Shown here in pieces: positions 8,547 through 18,223 of a stretch of 64,000 nt of DNA (positions are counted from its first letter, which is position 1; the number at the start of each line of letters is the position of its first letter). The translations under genes and the position numbers were made by a program. Origin of the DNA: VAZQ01 sp963744275 (GTDB lineage: Bacteria; Pseudomonadota; Alphaproteobacteria; Rhizobiales; Xanthobacteraceae); NCBI GenBank assembly GCA_963744275.1, contig CAVUSX010000012.1:76866-140865 (forward strand), read 5' to 3'. The notes beneath the pieces are model-generated. The model was given only the letters and a program-made list of their open reading frames with translations, ran no database searches and had not been told where the DNA came from.

Positions 8547-9004
8547 GCGATTCTCCTGTGATTTGATTCGCAACGCTTCCCGGTGCGGATGCGCCCTCGG
8601 ACGGGCGCACCTCGCAGCCATCCCGTCTACGTGAGGCTTTGACGAGAGCAAACGGGTCGGCGCGGATTCTCCGCACCCCAACGACATTTCGGCCATGACG
8701 GTGGTCATTGCGTCACGCGGGCGACCGTCCAAGACCATCGGATGGAGATTTTATGACGACACCCCGCGGTGGATGATGCTCGTCATGTCGGGTACAGCGG
8801 GGCCTTACGGCGCAAGATCGCGCTAGTTTGCGCAAGATCGAGCCATTTTCTCCGGGTGTGCGGTTGCGGTTGCGGGCGCGGCCTGACTGCGGCACCGCGG
8901 GACTACGCCATAGGAGCCACGCAAAATATGTTTGCCGTCATACCGATTTTACCACCAAAGAGAGTGGTGTGGCCACGCAGACGTCAACCAATGGGGGGAA
9001 ATCG
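8547..9004. other. Divergent promoter region (autotransporter / TetR)
   Basis: 458 bases with no supported gene. It separates the autotransporter from a divergent TetR regulator, a layout in which TetR proteins often control both sides. No clear palindromic operator could be fixed by eye. Confidence 0.45.
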
Positions 9005-9640
9005 ATGCCATTTTCGTCCGAGCACCGCGAGCGGGTCCGTGAGAAGATCGTCCAAAGCGCCCGCCGATTGTTCAATCGCCATGGCTTCAACACCGTGTCG
9101 ATCGACGACGTCATGGCGGATGCCGGGCTGACACGCGGCAGCTTCTATGCGTATTTCGGCAGCAAGAGCGACCTCTATGCCGAATTGATCACCGCGATCC
9201 TGGGAGAGAAGCCGATCAACAATTGGGACGGCGTCAGCATCGATCCACGCGCCCCCGATGTCGCGGCCGAGATCATCGACGACTACCTCTCGGTCGGGCA
9301 CTTCGAGAATATCGACGGGAGCTGTCCCTTGATCGCGCTGCCGAACGACGTCTCGCGCACGGAGCCGGACGTCAAGCGCGCGTTCGAATCCGTGCTCAAG
9401 GTGCTGATCGACATTTTCGAGCAGGGCCTGGAGCGCAAGGGCGATCCGGCGCGCCAGCGGGCGCTGGCGATGACGGCGCTCTGCGTCGGCGGCATGGTAC
9501 TGGCGCGCAGCGTGGAAGATCGCGCGCTGGCCGACGAGCTGCGCCGGGCCGCCAAGGGCGTCGCACTCTCGCTCGGCCGCTGGCCAAGCGCAGAGGAAGC
9601 TCCCGCCGCCGGCCCTGGCGTCCGGATTTCGGCGTCCTGA
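9005..9640 (+). CDS. TetR-family transcriptional regulator
   Basis: 211 residues. The N-terminal helix-turn-helix (residues about 10-56: RERVREKIVQSARRLFNRHGFNTVSIDDVMADAGLTRGSFYAYFGSK) is textbook TetR, and the C-terminal domain (CPLIALPNDVSR, ALAMTALCVGGMVLARSV) resembles the TetR_C group near AcrR/YbiH-type regulators. Start ATG 9005 is preceded by GGGGGGA. The likely job is repression of itself and/or the divergent autotransporter; this is inference from position. Confidence 0.9.
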   Translation: MPFSSEHRERVREKIVQSARRLFNRHGFNTVSIDDVMADAGLTRGSFYAYFGSKSDLYAELITAILGEKPINNWDGVSIDPRAPDVAAEIIDDYLSVGHFENIDGSCPLIALPNDVSRTEPDVKRAFESVLKVLIDIFEQGLERKGDPARQRALAMTALCVGGMVLARSVEDRALADELRRAAKGVALSLGRWPSAEEAPAAGPGVRISAS

Positions 9641-9825
9641 GCCGCCGGGGCGGCATCGCCGGCGCGACGTCCGCAGCGCCGGCGGCGGATCGCACGGTCC
9701 CTCACCGGTCTGGCGCCAACGACGCCCGCTGCCGACACGAACTTCGTCCGGAACTCCTCGCCGACCTTACGGTTGGTACGCTGGCATCCCTCCCCGTGCC
9801 GCAGCCTCGACGGAATCCGGTTCCC

Positions 9826-12634
9826 ATGGACATGCTTCTGGTCAAAATTTTCGCTACCGCGCTCACGCTCAGCCAGGTGACCACGGCCCCCGATGCGCTC
9901 AAGACGGACTTCGACCGCACCGCCGATCAGGGCAAGGTGGTGGCGCTTCTGCGCGACGGCTGCACCCATATGCGCAAGGTCTTCGAGATCGAGGACATCA
10001 ACCTCGACGACCTGCTGGCGACCGCCATGGAGGATCCGGACCTGACGGCGGGCGGCAGCGCGGCGTTCCGCGGCATCAAGTTCGCCGATTTGCAAAACGC
10101 CTACCACCAGTTCTGCACCAACGAGAAGGTTCCGGATTGGGGCTTCGATGCCGGTGCCGTCATCGATTTCTACGACAAGACGCTCGCCGACCTGCCCGAT
10201 CCGGCGCGCCTCAAGGGCCTGCAACTGCCGGGCGCCATCGTCATGCTGGATGGCAAGGGCGAGCGGTTCCGGGAAGTGTACGATGCCGATCAGCGCCGCA
10301 TCTCGGTTCCGCTCAGCGAGATTCCCGTCTACGTGCAAAAGGCCTTCGTGTCGGCCGAGGACAAACGCTTCTATGAGCACGCCGGCATCGACGAGCGCGG
10401 CCTGATCCGCGCCGCGGTGTCCGACATGGGCAGGACCGGGCACCCGCAGGGCGCCTCCACCATCACCCAGCAGGTGGTGAAGAATCTGCTGGTCGGCGAC
10501 GACGTCAGCTACGAACGCAAGATGCGGGAGATCGTGCTGACCGCGCGCCTCGAGCGCGTGCTCAGCAAGGACCAGATCCTCGAGCTTTATCTGAACACGA
10601 TCTATCTCGGGCGCAGCGCTTGGGGGATCGAGATGGCGGCGCGCAGCTATTTCGGAAAATCCGCCAAGGACCTCACGCTGGCGGAAGGCGCCATGCTGGC
10701 CGGGCTGCCGAAGGGTCCGAGCTATTTCAGTCCCGACCGCTATCCGGACCGCATGCAGGAGCGCCGCGCCTATGTGCTCGGCCGCATGCAGGAGGACGGC
10801 GTGATCAGCGCCGAGGAGGCGGCCGCGGCGCGCGCCGCCCAACCGACCCTGATCCCGTTCGAGAAACCGCAACGCGACTTCGGATTCGTGTTCGCCGATC
10901 AGGCCACGCGCGAAGCCCGCACGCTGGCGGCGACCCACGGGGTGACGTCGAAATCCTATACGATCCGCACCACCATCGACGTGCCGTTGCAGCGCAGCGT
11001 GGAGGCGGCGTTGCAGGAGGGCCTGTCGCGCTATGAGCGCGACGCCGGCCGGGTGCATTTCCAGGGGCCGGAAACCAACCTGGACGCCGCCCTGGCGCGC
11101 CTCGAAGCCGCACCCAAGGCGGGGGACGACAAAGCGGCGGCGGCCGACAAGCGGCCGGCCTGGCAGCGCGCCTTGGCGAATGCGCGGCTGCCGCTCTATG
11201 ACGTGCACTGGACGCCCGCCGTGGTGCTGGCGACCCGTGGCGGCAAGCGCGGCAGCGGCGGGATCGAGGTCGGCCTCGCCGACGGCCGCGTCTTGCCGCT
11301 GACCGGCGACACCGGCGCCATCCAACGCAACATCAAGCTGCACGATGTGATTCTCGTCCATTTGAGCGAGACAAAGAGCAAATCAGGCGCGCGCGCGGAG
11401 CTCCGGGTGCGGCCGGAGGTGCAGGGAACCGCGGTGGTGCTCGACAACAAGACCGGGCGCATCCTGGCCATGACGGGCGGCTTCTCCTATCCGCTGAGCC
11501 AGCTCAATCGGGCCACCCAGGCGCAACGCCAGCCGGGCTCGGCGATCAAGCCGCTGAGCTACCTGGCGGCGCTCGAGAACGGGCTGCAGCCCAATACCTT
11601 GATCCGCGACGAGCCGATCACGTTTCCGCCGATCGGGGGCGGGCGCGGCGAGGAGTCCTGGTCGCCGAAAAATTACGAGGGCGGCGGCAGCGGAATCATG
11701 ACGCTGCGCAAGGCGCTGGCGAATTCGCGCAATCTCGCCACCGTGCATCTGCTCGAAGGCGGCATCGCGGCCAAGCCCGAGCAAAGCCTCGATCGCCTGT
11801 GCGGGCTGGCGCAAGAGTTGGGCATCTACCGCGATTGCGTGCGCTATTATCCGTTCGTGCTCGGCGCCCAGCCGGTGCGGCCGATCGATCTCGCCGCCTT
11901 CTATGCGGCCATCGCCAACGAGGGCGTGCGCCCGGCCCCGCACGCGGTCGAGGCGATCGATGAGGACGGCATGACCTATGCGCGGGAGGCGACGCCGCCG
12001 GAAAACCCGAGCGCCGCCGACCGCGCCGCCTTCTATCAGCTCAAGACCATGCTGCAGGACGTCGTGCGCAGCGGCACGGCGCGCTTCATGGCGCCGCTGG
12101 CGCCTTACGTGGCAGGCAAGACCGGCACCACCGAGGACGAGAACGACACATGGTTCGTGGGCTTCACCAACGAGATCACGGTCGCGGTGTGGGTCGGCTA
12201 CGACAATGCGGGCGAGCAACACCGCACGCTCGGCGACGGCGCGACCGGGGCGAGCGTGGCGGCGCCGATTTTCGAATCGATCGTCGAGGCGGCCTGGAGC
12301 AACGGCATGAGCAAGACCGTGCTGGCGCCGCCGTCGGCGCAGGCCCAGGACCGCGCTGTCATGCGATGCGGCGGAGGCGGACAGCGGCAAATCGCGCCGG
12401 CGGGCATCGACGGACGATTGCCTGCGGCTCGACCCCAAGGGTCACCCGATGGATGCGCGCTACCGCCTGGTCTCCCGCGACAGCGCCGCGCCGCGGCGCA
12501 ATCCGGCGGACGACGGCTCCGCGCCGGGATATCCTTGGGGACAGTGGCGCGAGCCCGGCGGCTACGCGGCCTATGGCAGCGCCGGCCGCTCCGGCGGCTG
12601 GTCCGGCGGCGGGCGCGGCTTCTGGAATTGGTGA
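9826..12634 (+). CDS. Class A penicillin-binding protein (PBP1-type), frameshift near the C-terminus
   Basis: Bifunctional peptidoglycan glycosyltransferase/transpeptidase. Glycosyltransferase 51 motifs: SAEDKRFYEHAGID (catalytic Glu about residue 178) and GASTITQQVVKNLL. Transpeptidase motifs: SAIK (Ser 572, Lys 575), SRN in ANSRNLATVHLL, and KTGTTE (Lys 765). The only N-terminal hydrophobic segment is short (LLVKIFATALTL), followed by about 100 unassigned residues before the GT51 domain. After APPSAQAQDRAV (near 12357) the original frame runs into low-complexity sequence. The plausible continuation (CDAAEADSGKSRRR, CLRLDPKGHPMDARYRLV, Gly/Ser/Trp-rich tail ending GFWNW) lies one base over and stops at 12634. 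One extra base near 12355-12362 explains it; all catalytic motifs lie upstream, so the enzyme may still work. Confidence 0.85.
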
Positions 12635-12696
12635 GCCCGGAACCTTCGCGCCGGCCCGGCGCCAAAATGCTGGAGCAAGCTCGTAGCGGGAGCGGT

Positions 12697-12730
12697 GTAC
12701 CCGGATTGCGCTTCGCTCCATCCGGGCTAC
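12697..12730. repeat. Extragenic palindrome (CCCGGAT...ATCCGGG)
   Basis: CCCGGAT (12700-12706) and ATCCGGG (12720-12726) flank TGCGCTTCGCTCC, with GTA/TAC ends. This looks like a widespread proteobacterial extragenic palindrome. It sits just after the PBP gene. The open frame through it to 12835 (ending ADRVRAPKD) has no start codon and is not called as a gene. Confidence 0.6.
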
Positions 12731-12907
12731 GAAGACCTGCGCCAGCGCGCCGCCGAGACGTTCCTGGCCTGGCTGCGGGAGCTTGATCTGCTGGCGTCGT
12801 TGGCGGCTGATCGGGTGCGGGCGCCTAAAGACTGATCTGATCGCCGCGCACCGCGGCTCATGACCGGACTCTCGACTTTCTTCGGCCCCGAAAGTATGAT
12901 TTCACTT

Positions 12908-13138
12908 ATGACCAAGCTTCTCGACCAAGCCTTGGAAGCCGTGCGGCTCTTGCCGCCGGATGACCAGGACGAAATCGCGCTCATCATCATGCAGTTCGCG
13001 GGCGCGGATCTGCCTGGGCCTGTTGCCCTTTGCCCCGAGGAACGCGAGGCGATCGCACGGTCCAAAGCCGCTGCCAGGCGCGGAGAATTTGCCGAAGATG
13101 GGCAGGTCCGCGCGGTGTGGGCCAAGCACGGCCTATGA
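12908..13138 (+). CDS. Antitoxin of a ParE/RelE-type toxin-antitoxin pair
   Basis: 76 residues from ATG 12908: MTKLLDQALEAVRLLPPDDQDEIALIIMQF, then a C-terminal segment EEREAIARSKAAARRGEFAEDGQVRAVWAKHGL that resembles the toxin-neutralising tail of antitoxins paired with ParE-like toxins. Its stop overlaps the toxin start by four bases (ATGA 13135-13138), so the two are translationally coupled. An upstream in-frame Met at 12860 is possible. Confidence 0.8.
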   Translation: MTKLLDQALEAVRLLPPDDQDEIALIIMQFAGADLPGPVALCPEEREAIARSKAAARRGEFAEDGQVRAVWAKHGL

Positions 13139-13428
13139 GGCTGCGTTATACGCTTCCGGCGCTCGCTGACCTCGCCTCTATTCTAGATTACATCGCTGAT
13201 CGCTCCCCGCAGGGAGCCGGACGTATTCATGCGCGAATTCAGGCAATCACCAATTTGCTCTTGCGCTATCCGTGGGCGGGTGCACCGACCGACGACCCGA
13301 CCATTCGGCGCATGACGACGACGCCATATCCGTATCTCGTCTTTTATGAAGTAGCTGAGGGCGAAATTATTGTTCACGCGGTCCGTCACGGCGTAAGAAA
13401 TCCATCCGATAATCCAGGCGGAGCCTAA
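13135..13428 (+). CDS. ParE/RelE-superfamily toxin
   Basis: 97 residues: MRLRYTLPALADLASILDYIADRSPQGAGRIHARI, then LLLRYPWAGAPTDDPTIRRMTTTPYPYLVFYEVAEGEIIVHAVRHGVRNPS. This is the normal ParE/RelE length and fold pattern (two N-terminal helices followed by an antiparallel sheet and the R...Y..Y.Y motif). ParE members poison gyrase and RelE members cleave mRNA; sequence alone does not decide. The gene looks intact. Confidence 0.85.
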   Translation: MRLRYTLPALADLASILDYIADRSPQGAGRIHARIQAITNLLLRYPWAGAPTDDPTIRRMTTTPYPYLVFYEVAEGEIIVHAVRHGVRNPSDNPGGA

Positions 13429-13639
13429 GACAGCCCGGAGCGGCGGTCAGGGCGCCCGCCGAAATCGATCTTCGGCAATGCGTGGCGCTCCTCTATCTCA
13501 CCTTATCTCCCCCCTGGCTCTCGGCGCCCGGGTAGCAGAATATAGCCGCGGTTGACCGGCCGGAACGGCGGCACCTCGCGATCGCGCCCTTGCGGCGCGC
13601 GTGCCCCAATCGCGACCACACATCTCGGGAGGATGTCAC

Positions 13640-14707
13640 ATGAGCCTCAATCGGATTCTCAACGCCGGCAGCGCAGCTTTGCTCGCGGCCGGCCTTGTCG
13701 CCGGCATCACCGGCGCGGCGGCGGCTGGGTCGCTCGGCGGGCCTTTGGAGCTGCAGGACGAGGGCGTGTTCTTCGTCAATGCCCAGACCACCACCAGCAA
13801 TTTCCCCGACACGCCCGCGACCGGGGCGTCGACGCCCGGGGAGATCACCATCGACCAGATGTATGTGCAGTACCGCATCCCCAAGACCATCTCCGGGCCG
13901 CCCATCATCATGGTGCACGGATCGGGTCACACGGGGGTCACCTACGAGACCACGCCCGACGGCCGCGAAGGCTGGGCCACCTATTTCACCCGCCACGGCT
14001 TCCCGGTCTATGTGGTGGATCACGTGGGCCGCGGCCGCTCCGGCTTCGATCCGACCCGGATCAACCGGGCCAAGCAGGAATCCAATCCCGGCCTGCTGCC
14101 CTCGGTGCCGCTCACCACGCGCGAGCGCGCCTATCCGAATTTCCTGATCGGGGCCAAGTATCCGACCCCCTATCCGGGCCAGCAGTTCCCGGTGGAGGCG
14201 CAGGACCAGTATTTCGCGCAACTGGTGCCCAACACCGAGACCCTGCTGGCGGGCGGTGGCGCCAATACGGTCAAGGCGCTCGTCGCCTTGGTCGACAAGA
14301 TCGGGCCGGCCGTGGTGATGGTGCATTCCCAATCGGGCGGCTACGGGCTCGAGCTGATCCGTCAGCGCGCCGACAAGGTGCGCGGCTTCATCGACATCGA
14401 AGGCAGCTGCGGCCCGCTCAGCCCCGACGACGTCGGCAAGTCCTTCCGCAAGGTGCCGACCCTCATGGTGTTCGGCGACTATACGGAGGGCTCGAGCGGC
14501 CCCAACGGCGACGAGCGCCGCAACGTCTGCAACCAATCGGTCGATGCCATCAACGCGGCCGGCGGGACCGCCAAGTTCCTGTACCTGCCCGGGCTCGGCA
14601 TCAAGGGCAACAGCCACATGCTGATGATGGACAAGAACAACATCCAGATCGCCGACCTGATCATCGGCTGGCTGGGGCCGGCGACCGAAGCCAGCACCAA
14701 GAGGTGA
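13640..14707 (+). CDS. Secreted alpha/beta hydrolase (esterase-like)
   Basis: 355 residues from ATG 13640, with GGGAGGA eight bases upstream. A signal peptide (ILNAGSAALLAAGLVAGITGAAAA) is followed by an alpha/beta hydrolase: oxyanion region PIIMVHGSGHTGVTYETT, VYVVDHVGRGRSGF, nucleophile elbow VMVHSQSGGYG (Ser between Gln and Gly), LMVFGDYTE, and a C-terminal His in GNSHMLMMDKNN. This matches secreted esterases of the 'alpha/beta hydrolase family protein' group; substrate unknown. A strong hairpin follows the stop. Confidence 0.85.
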   Translation: MSLNRILNAGSAALLAAGLVAGITGAAAAGSLGGPLELQDEGVFFVNAQTTTSNFPDTPATGASTPGEITIDQMYVQYRIPKTISGPPIIMVHGSGHTGVTYETTPDGREGWATYFTRHGFPVYVVDHVGRGRSGFDPTRINRAKQESNPGLLPSVPLTTRERAYPNFLIGAKYPTPYPGQQFPVEAQDQYFAQLVPNTETLLAGGGANTVKALVALVDKIGPAVVMVHSQSGGYGLELIRQRADKVRGFIDIEGSCGPLSPDDVGKSFRKVPTLMVFGDYTEGSSGPNGDERRNVCNQSVDAINAAGGTAKFLYLPGLGIKGNSHMLMMDKNNIQIADLIIGWLGPATEASTKR

Positions 14708-14720
14708 CGGCGGCGACCCT

Positions 14721-14788
14721 CGAAGCGACGGCGCAACGCGTCGCTTCGAGACGGTCTCGTGACCTCCGCCGGGGGCCCCCGCGGAGGT
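14721..14788. terminator. Two tandem hairpins downstream of the hydrolase
   Basis: Stem 1: CGAAGCGACG (14721-14730) with CGTCGCTTCG (14739-14748). Stem 2: ACCTCCGC (14762-14769) with GCGGAGGT (14781-14788) around GGGGGCCCCC. No T-tract follows either, so this is a weaker terminator type or an mRNA 3'-end stabiliser. Confidence 0.5.
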
Positions 14789-14923
14789 AACGCGGCGGCG
14801 GACCGGGGCCGGGAATCGCGACGGGCCGGCAAAGGCGTAACTGTTTATTTACCGCTTCCTCGCAACTATTGATCGCATGCCGGTATCGCGGGTTACTTTG
14901 ACGCGACGATTTAACGCCCGTCG

Positions 14924-16942
14924 ATGCAATGCGCGCCGTTCGGTCAACTCAGGGATATTGGATTCCAATGGATGTCGGCTTTATCCGGGAATGCCGTACG
15001 GGTCCCCATTAGGGTGACGGCTCAGAAAACGACGCGCCTTCGCATAACCCGATTATTCGCCGTTTGCGGCCTCTTGCTGGTTGCCGCGATCGTGGCCGGC
15101 ACCACGTCGATACTCTCCAATCTCCGCCAACGCGCCTTGGCCGACCATGAGCGCGAGCTCACGAACCTGGTGTCGGTGCTGGCGGAGCAAACCGATCGCG
15201 CCGTGCAGGCGGTGGAGCTCATCCAGAGCAGCCTGATCGAGCGGATGCAAGCACTCGGGATCGCGTCCGAGGACGATTACGAACGTCGGATGTCTGGTTA
15301 TGACGTCCATCTGATGCTCAAGGACAAAGTGAGCGGTTGGCCGCATATCGGCTCCGTGACGCTGATCAATTCACGGGGCAAGCTGATCAATTTTTCCCGC
15401 TCTTGGCCGCTACCGGACATCGATGTCACGGACCGGGAATTCTACACCGCGCTCAAATCGAATGCGCAGCTGACCTCCTTCATGGGCGAGCCGGTGCGCA
15501 ACCGCGCCACCGGGAGCTGGACCATCCATCTCGTTCGCAAGGTCACCGCCCCCAACGGCGACTTTCTCGGCTTGGTGCTCGGCGCCATGGAGATGGAGTA
15601 CTTCGAGCAGTATTTCGGAACGATCGAGCTGGGCGAGCAAAGCAGTATCGCGCTCTTTCGCAACGATGGCGTGCTGCTCGCGCACCATCCCCATGTGGAT
15701 CCGGCAATCGCACGCGCCGGCATGAAGGACGGGTTCTTCATGACCGTGCTGGCGGACACGGCCCATGGCACGGTCGGACAAATCGGCTCGATCGACGGCG
15801 AAGAGCAGCTGATCGTCGCGCGTCGCCTCGCGCACTATCCTTTCGTCATAACCGCCACCGAGACCGTCGCCGCCGCTCTCACGCAGTGGCGAGGCGAGGC
15901 CACGTTCTTGATCGGAGTGGCGCTTTTGATGGCGCTGACGATCGGCGCCGTCGTCTGGGTCGGCCTGCGGCAGTTCCGGAGCTACGACCTCTTGGCGCGG
16001 GCCAACGCGGAGAAGAGCGAAGCCGAAAGAGCGCATGCGGTCGCCGAAACCGAGCTCTTGAAGAAGGAGAACTTCTCCATAGCGGAGAAGGAGGAGCGCC
16101 GCGGCCAGATCGACGTCGCCATACTCGCGTTCCGGGAGAGCATCGAGGCCGTCTCGAAGACCGTCGGCGACAGCGTGGCGGTGATGAAATCGACCGCCAG
16201 AGTGCTGTCGGAATCATCCGGACAGACCTCACAGCGCACCAGCGGCGCGGTCGATGCGTCGCACGAGGCATCGGTCGACGTCGAGACGGCGGCCGGCGCA
16301 GCCGAGAAATTATTGAGCGCGACCGGGGAGATCATCCGGCAGCTCAAGCATACGACCGGGGTGATCGAGACCGCGGTGACACAAGCCAGCGCGACCAACG
16401 AGGAGATCGCCCGCCTGGCGCAGACCGCGCAGGAGATCGGCAGCGTGGTCAAGATCATCCGTTCCATCGCCGATCAGACCAACCTGCTGGCGCTCAACGC
16501 CACCATCGAGGCGGCGCGCGCCGGCGCCTCCGGCCGGGGCTTTGCGGTGGTGGCTTCCGAGGTGAAGGCGCTCTCGCTGCAAACGGCCGCCGCGACCGAG
16601 CAGATAGCGGCGCAGATTCTGGCCGTTCAAACCTCGACGACGGGTGCGGTCGAGGCTATCCAACGAATTGTCGAGCGCATGCAGGAGATCAGCCGGCACA
16701 CATCGGCGGTGGTCGACTGCACGCAAGAGCAGAATGACGCGGCCATGCATATTTCGCATCATGTCGGGCGCGCCGCGGCAGGAACGAACGCGGTCGTATC
16801 GGTCCTCGATGAAGTGGCCAGGGCGATCGAGAAAACGAGCAGCTCGGCCGCGACCGTGCTGTCGGCGTCCGAGGCGGTTGAATTGGCCGCCGCGCGGCTG
16901 GAGGAAAAAGTCGAGGACTTCGTCGGCAAGGTCGCGCTTTGA
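14924..16942 (+). CDS. Methyl-accepting chemotaxis protein with periplasmic CACHE-type sensor
   Basis: 672 residues (Met at 14972 is an equally good start). Order: TM1 (LFAVCGLLLVAAIVAGTT, about 44-61); periplasmic double-CACHE-like domain (SVTLINSRGKLINFSRSWPLPDIDVTDREFY, MEYFEQYFGTIELG, ALFRNDGVLLAHHP); TM2 (FLIGVALLMALTIGAVVWVG). I see no clear HAMP domain, rather a coiled-coil linker (NAEKSEAERAHAVAETELLKK), then the signalling domain with the conserved tip IRSIADQTNLLALNATIEAARAG and GRGFAVVASEVKAL. The missing HAMP is unusual but seen in alphaproteobacteria. No che genes are nearby. Confidence 0.9.
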   Translation: MQCAPFGQLRDIGFQWMSALSGNAVRVPIRVTAQKTTRLRITRLFAVCGLLLVAAIVAGTTSILSNLRQRALADHERELTNLVSVLAEQTDRAVQAVELIQSSLIERMQALGIASEDDYERRMSGYDVHLMLKDKVSGWPHIGSVTLINSRGKLINFSRSWPLPDIDVTDREFYTALKSNAQLTSFMGEPVRNRATGSWTIHLVRKVTAPNGDFLGLVLGAMEMEYFEQYFGTIELGEQSSIALFRNDGVLLAHHPHVDPAIARAGMKDGFFMTVLADTAHGTVGQIGSIDGEEQLIVARRLAHYPFVITATETVAAALTQWRGEATFLIGVALLMALTIGAVVWVGLRQFRSYDLLARANAEKSEAERAHAVAETELLKKENFSIAEKEERRGQIDVAILAFRESIEAVSKTVGDSVAVMKSTARVLSESSGQTSQRTSGAVDASHEASVDVETAAGAAEKLLSATGEIIRQLKHTTGVIETAVTQASATNEEIARLAQTAQEIGSVVKIIRSIADQTNLLALNATIEAARAGASGRGFAVVASEVKALSLQTAAATEQIAAQILAVQTSTTGAVEAIQRIVERMQEISRHTSAVVDCTQEQNDAAMHISHHVGRAAAGTNAVVSVLDEVARAIEKTSSSAATVLSASEAVELAAARLEEKVEDFVGKVAL

Positions 16943-17023
16943 TTGCTCCGCGGTGAATTTCTCCGGACCATGCTTGAAACAAGAGCACGCATGGGAGCTA
17001 TTTCATCATTCAACACGTTCAGT

Positions 17024-17110
17024 GTCGTCCCGGCCGTAGCGCCGGGACCCATACGCCGCAGCCCATCGATAGGACACGGAGTATGGGTCCCTGCTTTCGC
17101 AGGGACGAGG
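17024..17110. repeat. Extragenic compound palindrome (GTCCCGG...GGGTCCCTGC...GCAGGGAC)
   Basis: Three nested inverted repeats: GTCCCGG (17027-17033) with CCGGGAC (17042-17048); GGGACCCATAC (17044-17054) with GTATGGGTCCC (17081-17091); and GTCCCTGC (17087-17094) with GCAGGGAC (17099-17106). The overlapping arms allow alternative folds. It lies between convergent genes. Confidence 0.75.
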
Positions 17111-17168
17111 CGTGGCTAGATTTTCGTACCGCTTCGCGAGCGCGCGAGGTGATTGCGCTCGCGCAACG

Positions 17169-18210
17169 TCACGGATTGTTCAGCTTCTGCAGCCGCTCGA
17201 CGATGCGCGGCGGGCTGCGGTAGGCGCGCGCGATCACGTCGGTCAATTGCTCGCCGCTGCGCGGCGCATTGAGGCCAAGGCCCATGCGGGCGCCCTCGGC
17301 CAGGAACTCGGGATCCGCGAACGTCTCGGCCAATGCCTTGCGCATGGCGGCGACGCGATCAGGGGGCACATCGGGCGGCATCACCAGCGGGCGGCCGAGC
17401 GCCAGCGGGGCGAAGCCGGCCTGCATCAACAGCTTGTCGTCCTCGTTGGCGATGAGATCGGGCGCGAACGGAACATCCCCCAAATCCGTGAGCCGCTTCG
17501 GGCCCGTATTGCACGATGGCCTTGGCGAGCTTCTCGGGCAGCCAGTTCGGGCGGGTCGAGGTCAAGGCGCTCTCGAACACGCTCGGATAGCCGTCGAGCT
17601 CGCCGCGCTCCATGGCGAGCAAGGCTTCGTTCTGGCCCGGATAGCCGTTGACGAGCTTCATCCTGGTGCCGAGCGTGGCATTGAGGAGCCGGGCGTAGAA
17701 GGCGGGCGTCGAGTTGGCGCCCGAGGCGCCCATCTGGGTCTCGCGGCTCTTGAGGTCCGCGACCGAATTCACCGGCACCGTGTGCCACAACAGCACCATG
17801 GCGACCTCGAAGCTCGGGGTGCCGAGCCAATTGAGCTTGGTGGCGTCGTAGCGCGCCTGCTTGGTGCCGAACAGCGGCTCGAGCGGCGTGTTGTTCTGCA
17901 CCAGCGCCAGCACGGTGCCGTCGCGCTCGGCCGTGTTGTAGATGTAGTTCAAGGCGGTGATGCCGCCGGCGCCCGGCATGTTGCGCACCACCACGGTCGG
18001 GGCGCCCGGGATGTGCTTGCCGATGAAGCGCCCGACCGCGCGCGTCATGGTGTCGTAGCCGCCGCCCGTGGAGGAGCCGACCACCAGCGACACGGTCTTG
18101 CCCTTGTAGAAATCGGCGAGCCCGTCGGCCCGCGCCGGCGGCATGGCCAAGCCCGCCGTCACGAGCAGCAGGGTTGCGATCGCAGCGCGGCGCAGTCCTG
18201 TCGGCATCAT
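17169..18210 (-). pseudogene. TctC/Bug-like solute-binding protein, one frameshift
   Basis: Starts MMPTGLRRAAIATLLLVTAG (signal peptide through ARADG), then FYKGKTVSLVVGSSTGGGYDTM, NMPGAGGITALNYIYN, ERDGTVLAL and NGYPGQNEALLAMERGELDG. This is the divergent, FYKGKTV-starting branch of the tripartite tricarboxylate receptor family. After IVQYG the frame breaks at 17501-17505 (a GGGCCCG run); PKRLTDLGDVPFAPDLIANEDD continues one base over and ends ...IVERLQKLNNP at 17169. Only one base is wrong, so this could be intact in the organism. It is 14 bases downstream of the dienelactone hydrolase gene on the same strand and probably co-transcribed. Confidence 0.75.
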
Positions 18211-18223
18211 GGCTCAGCCATCG

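Noticed and set aside
9283..11361. A 692-codon open frame on the minus strand
   Set aside because: It lies opposite the clear penicillin-binding protein and has the Arg/His/Gly-rich composition of an antisense shadow in GC-rich DNA.
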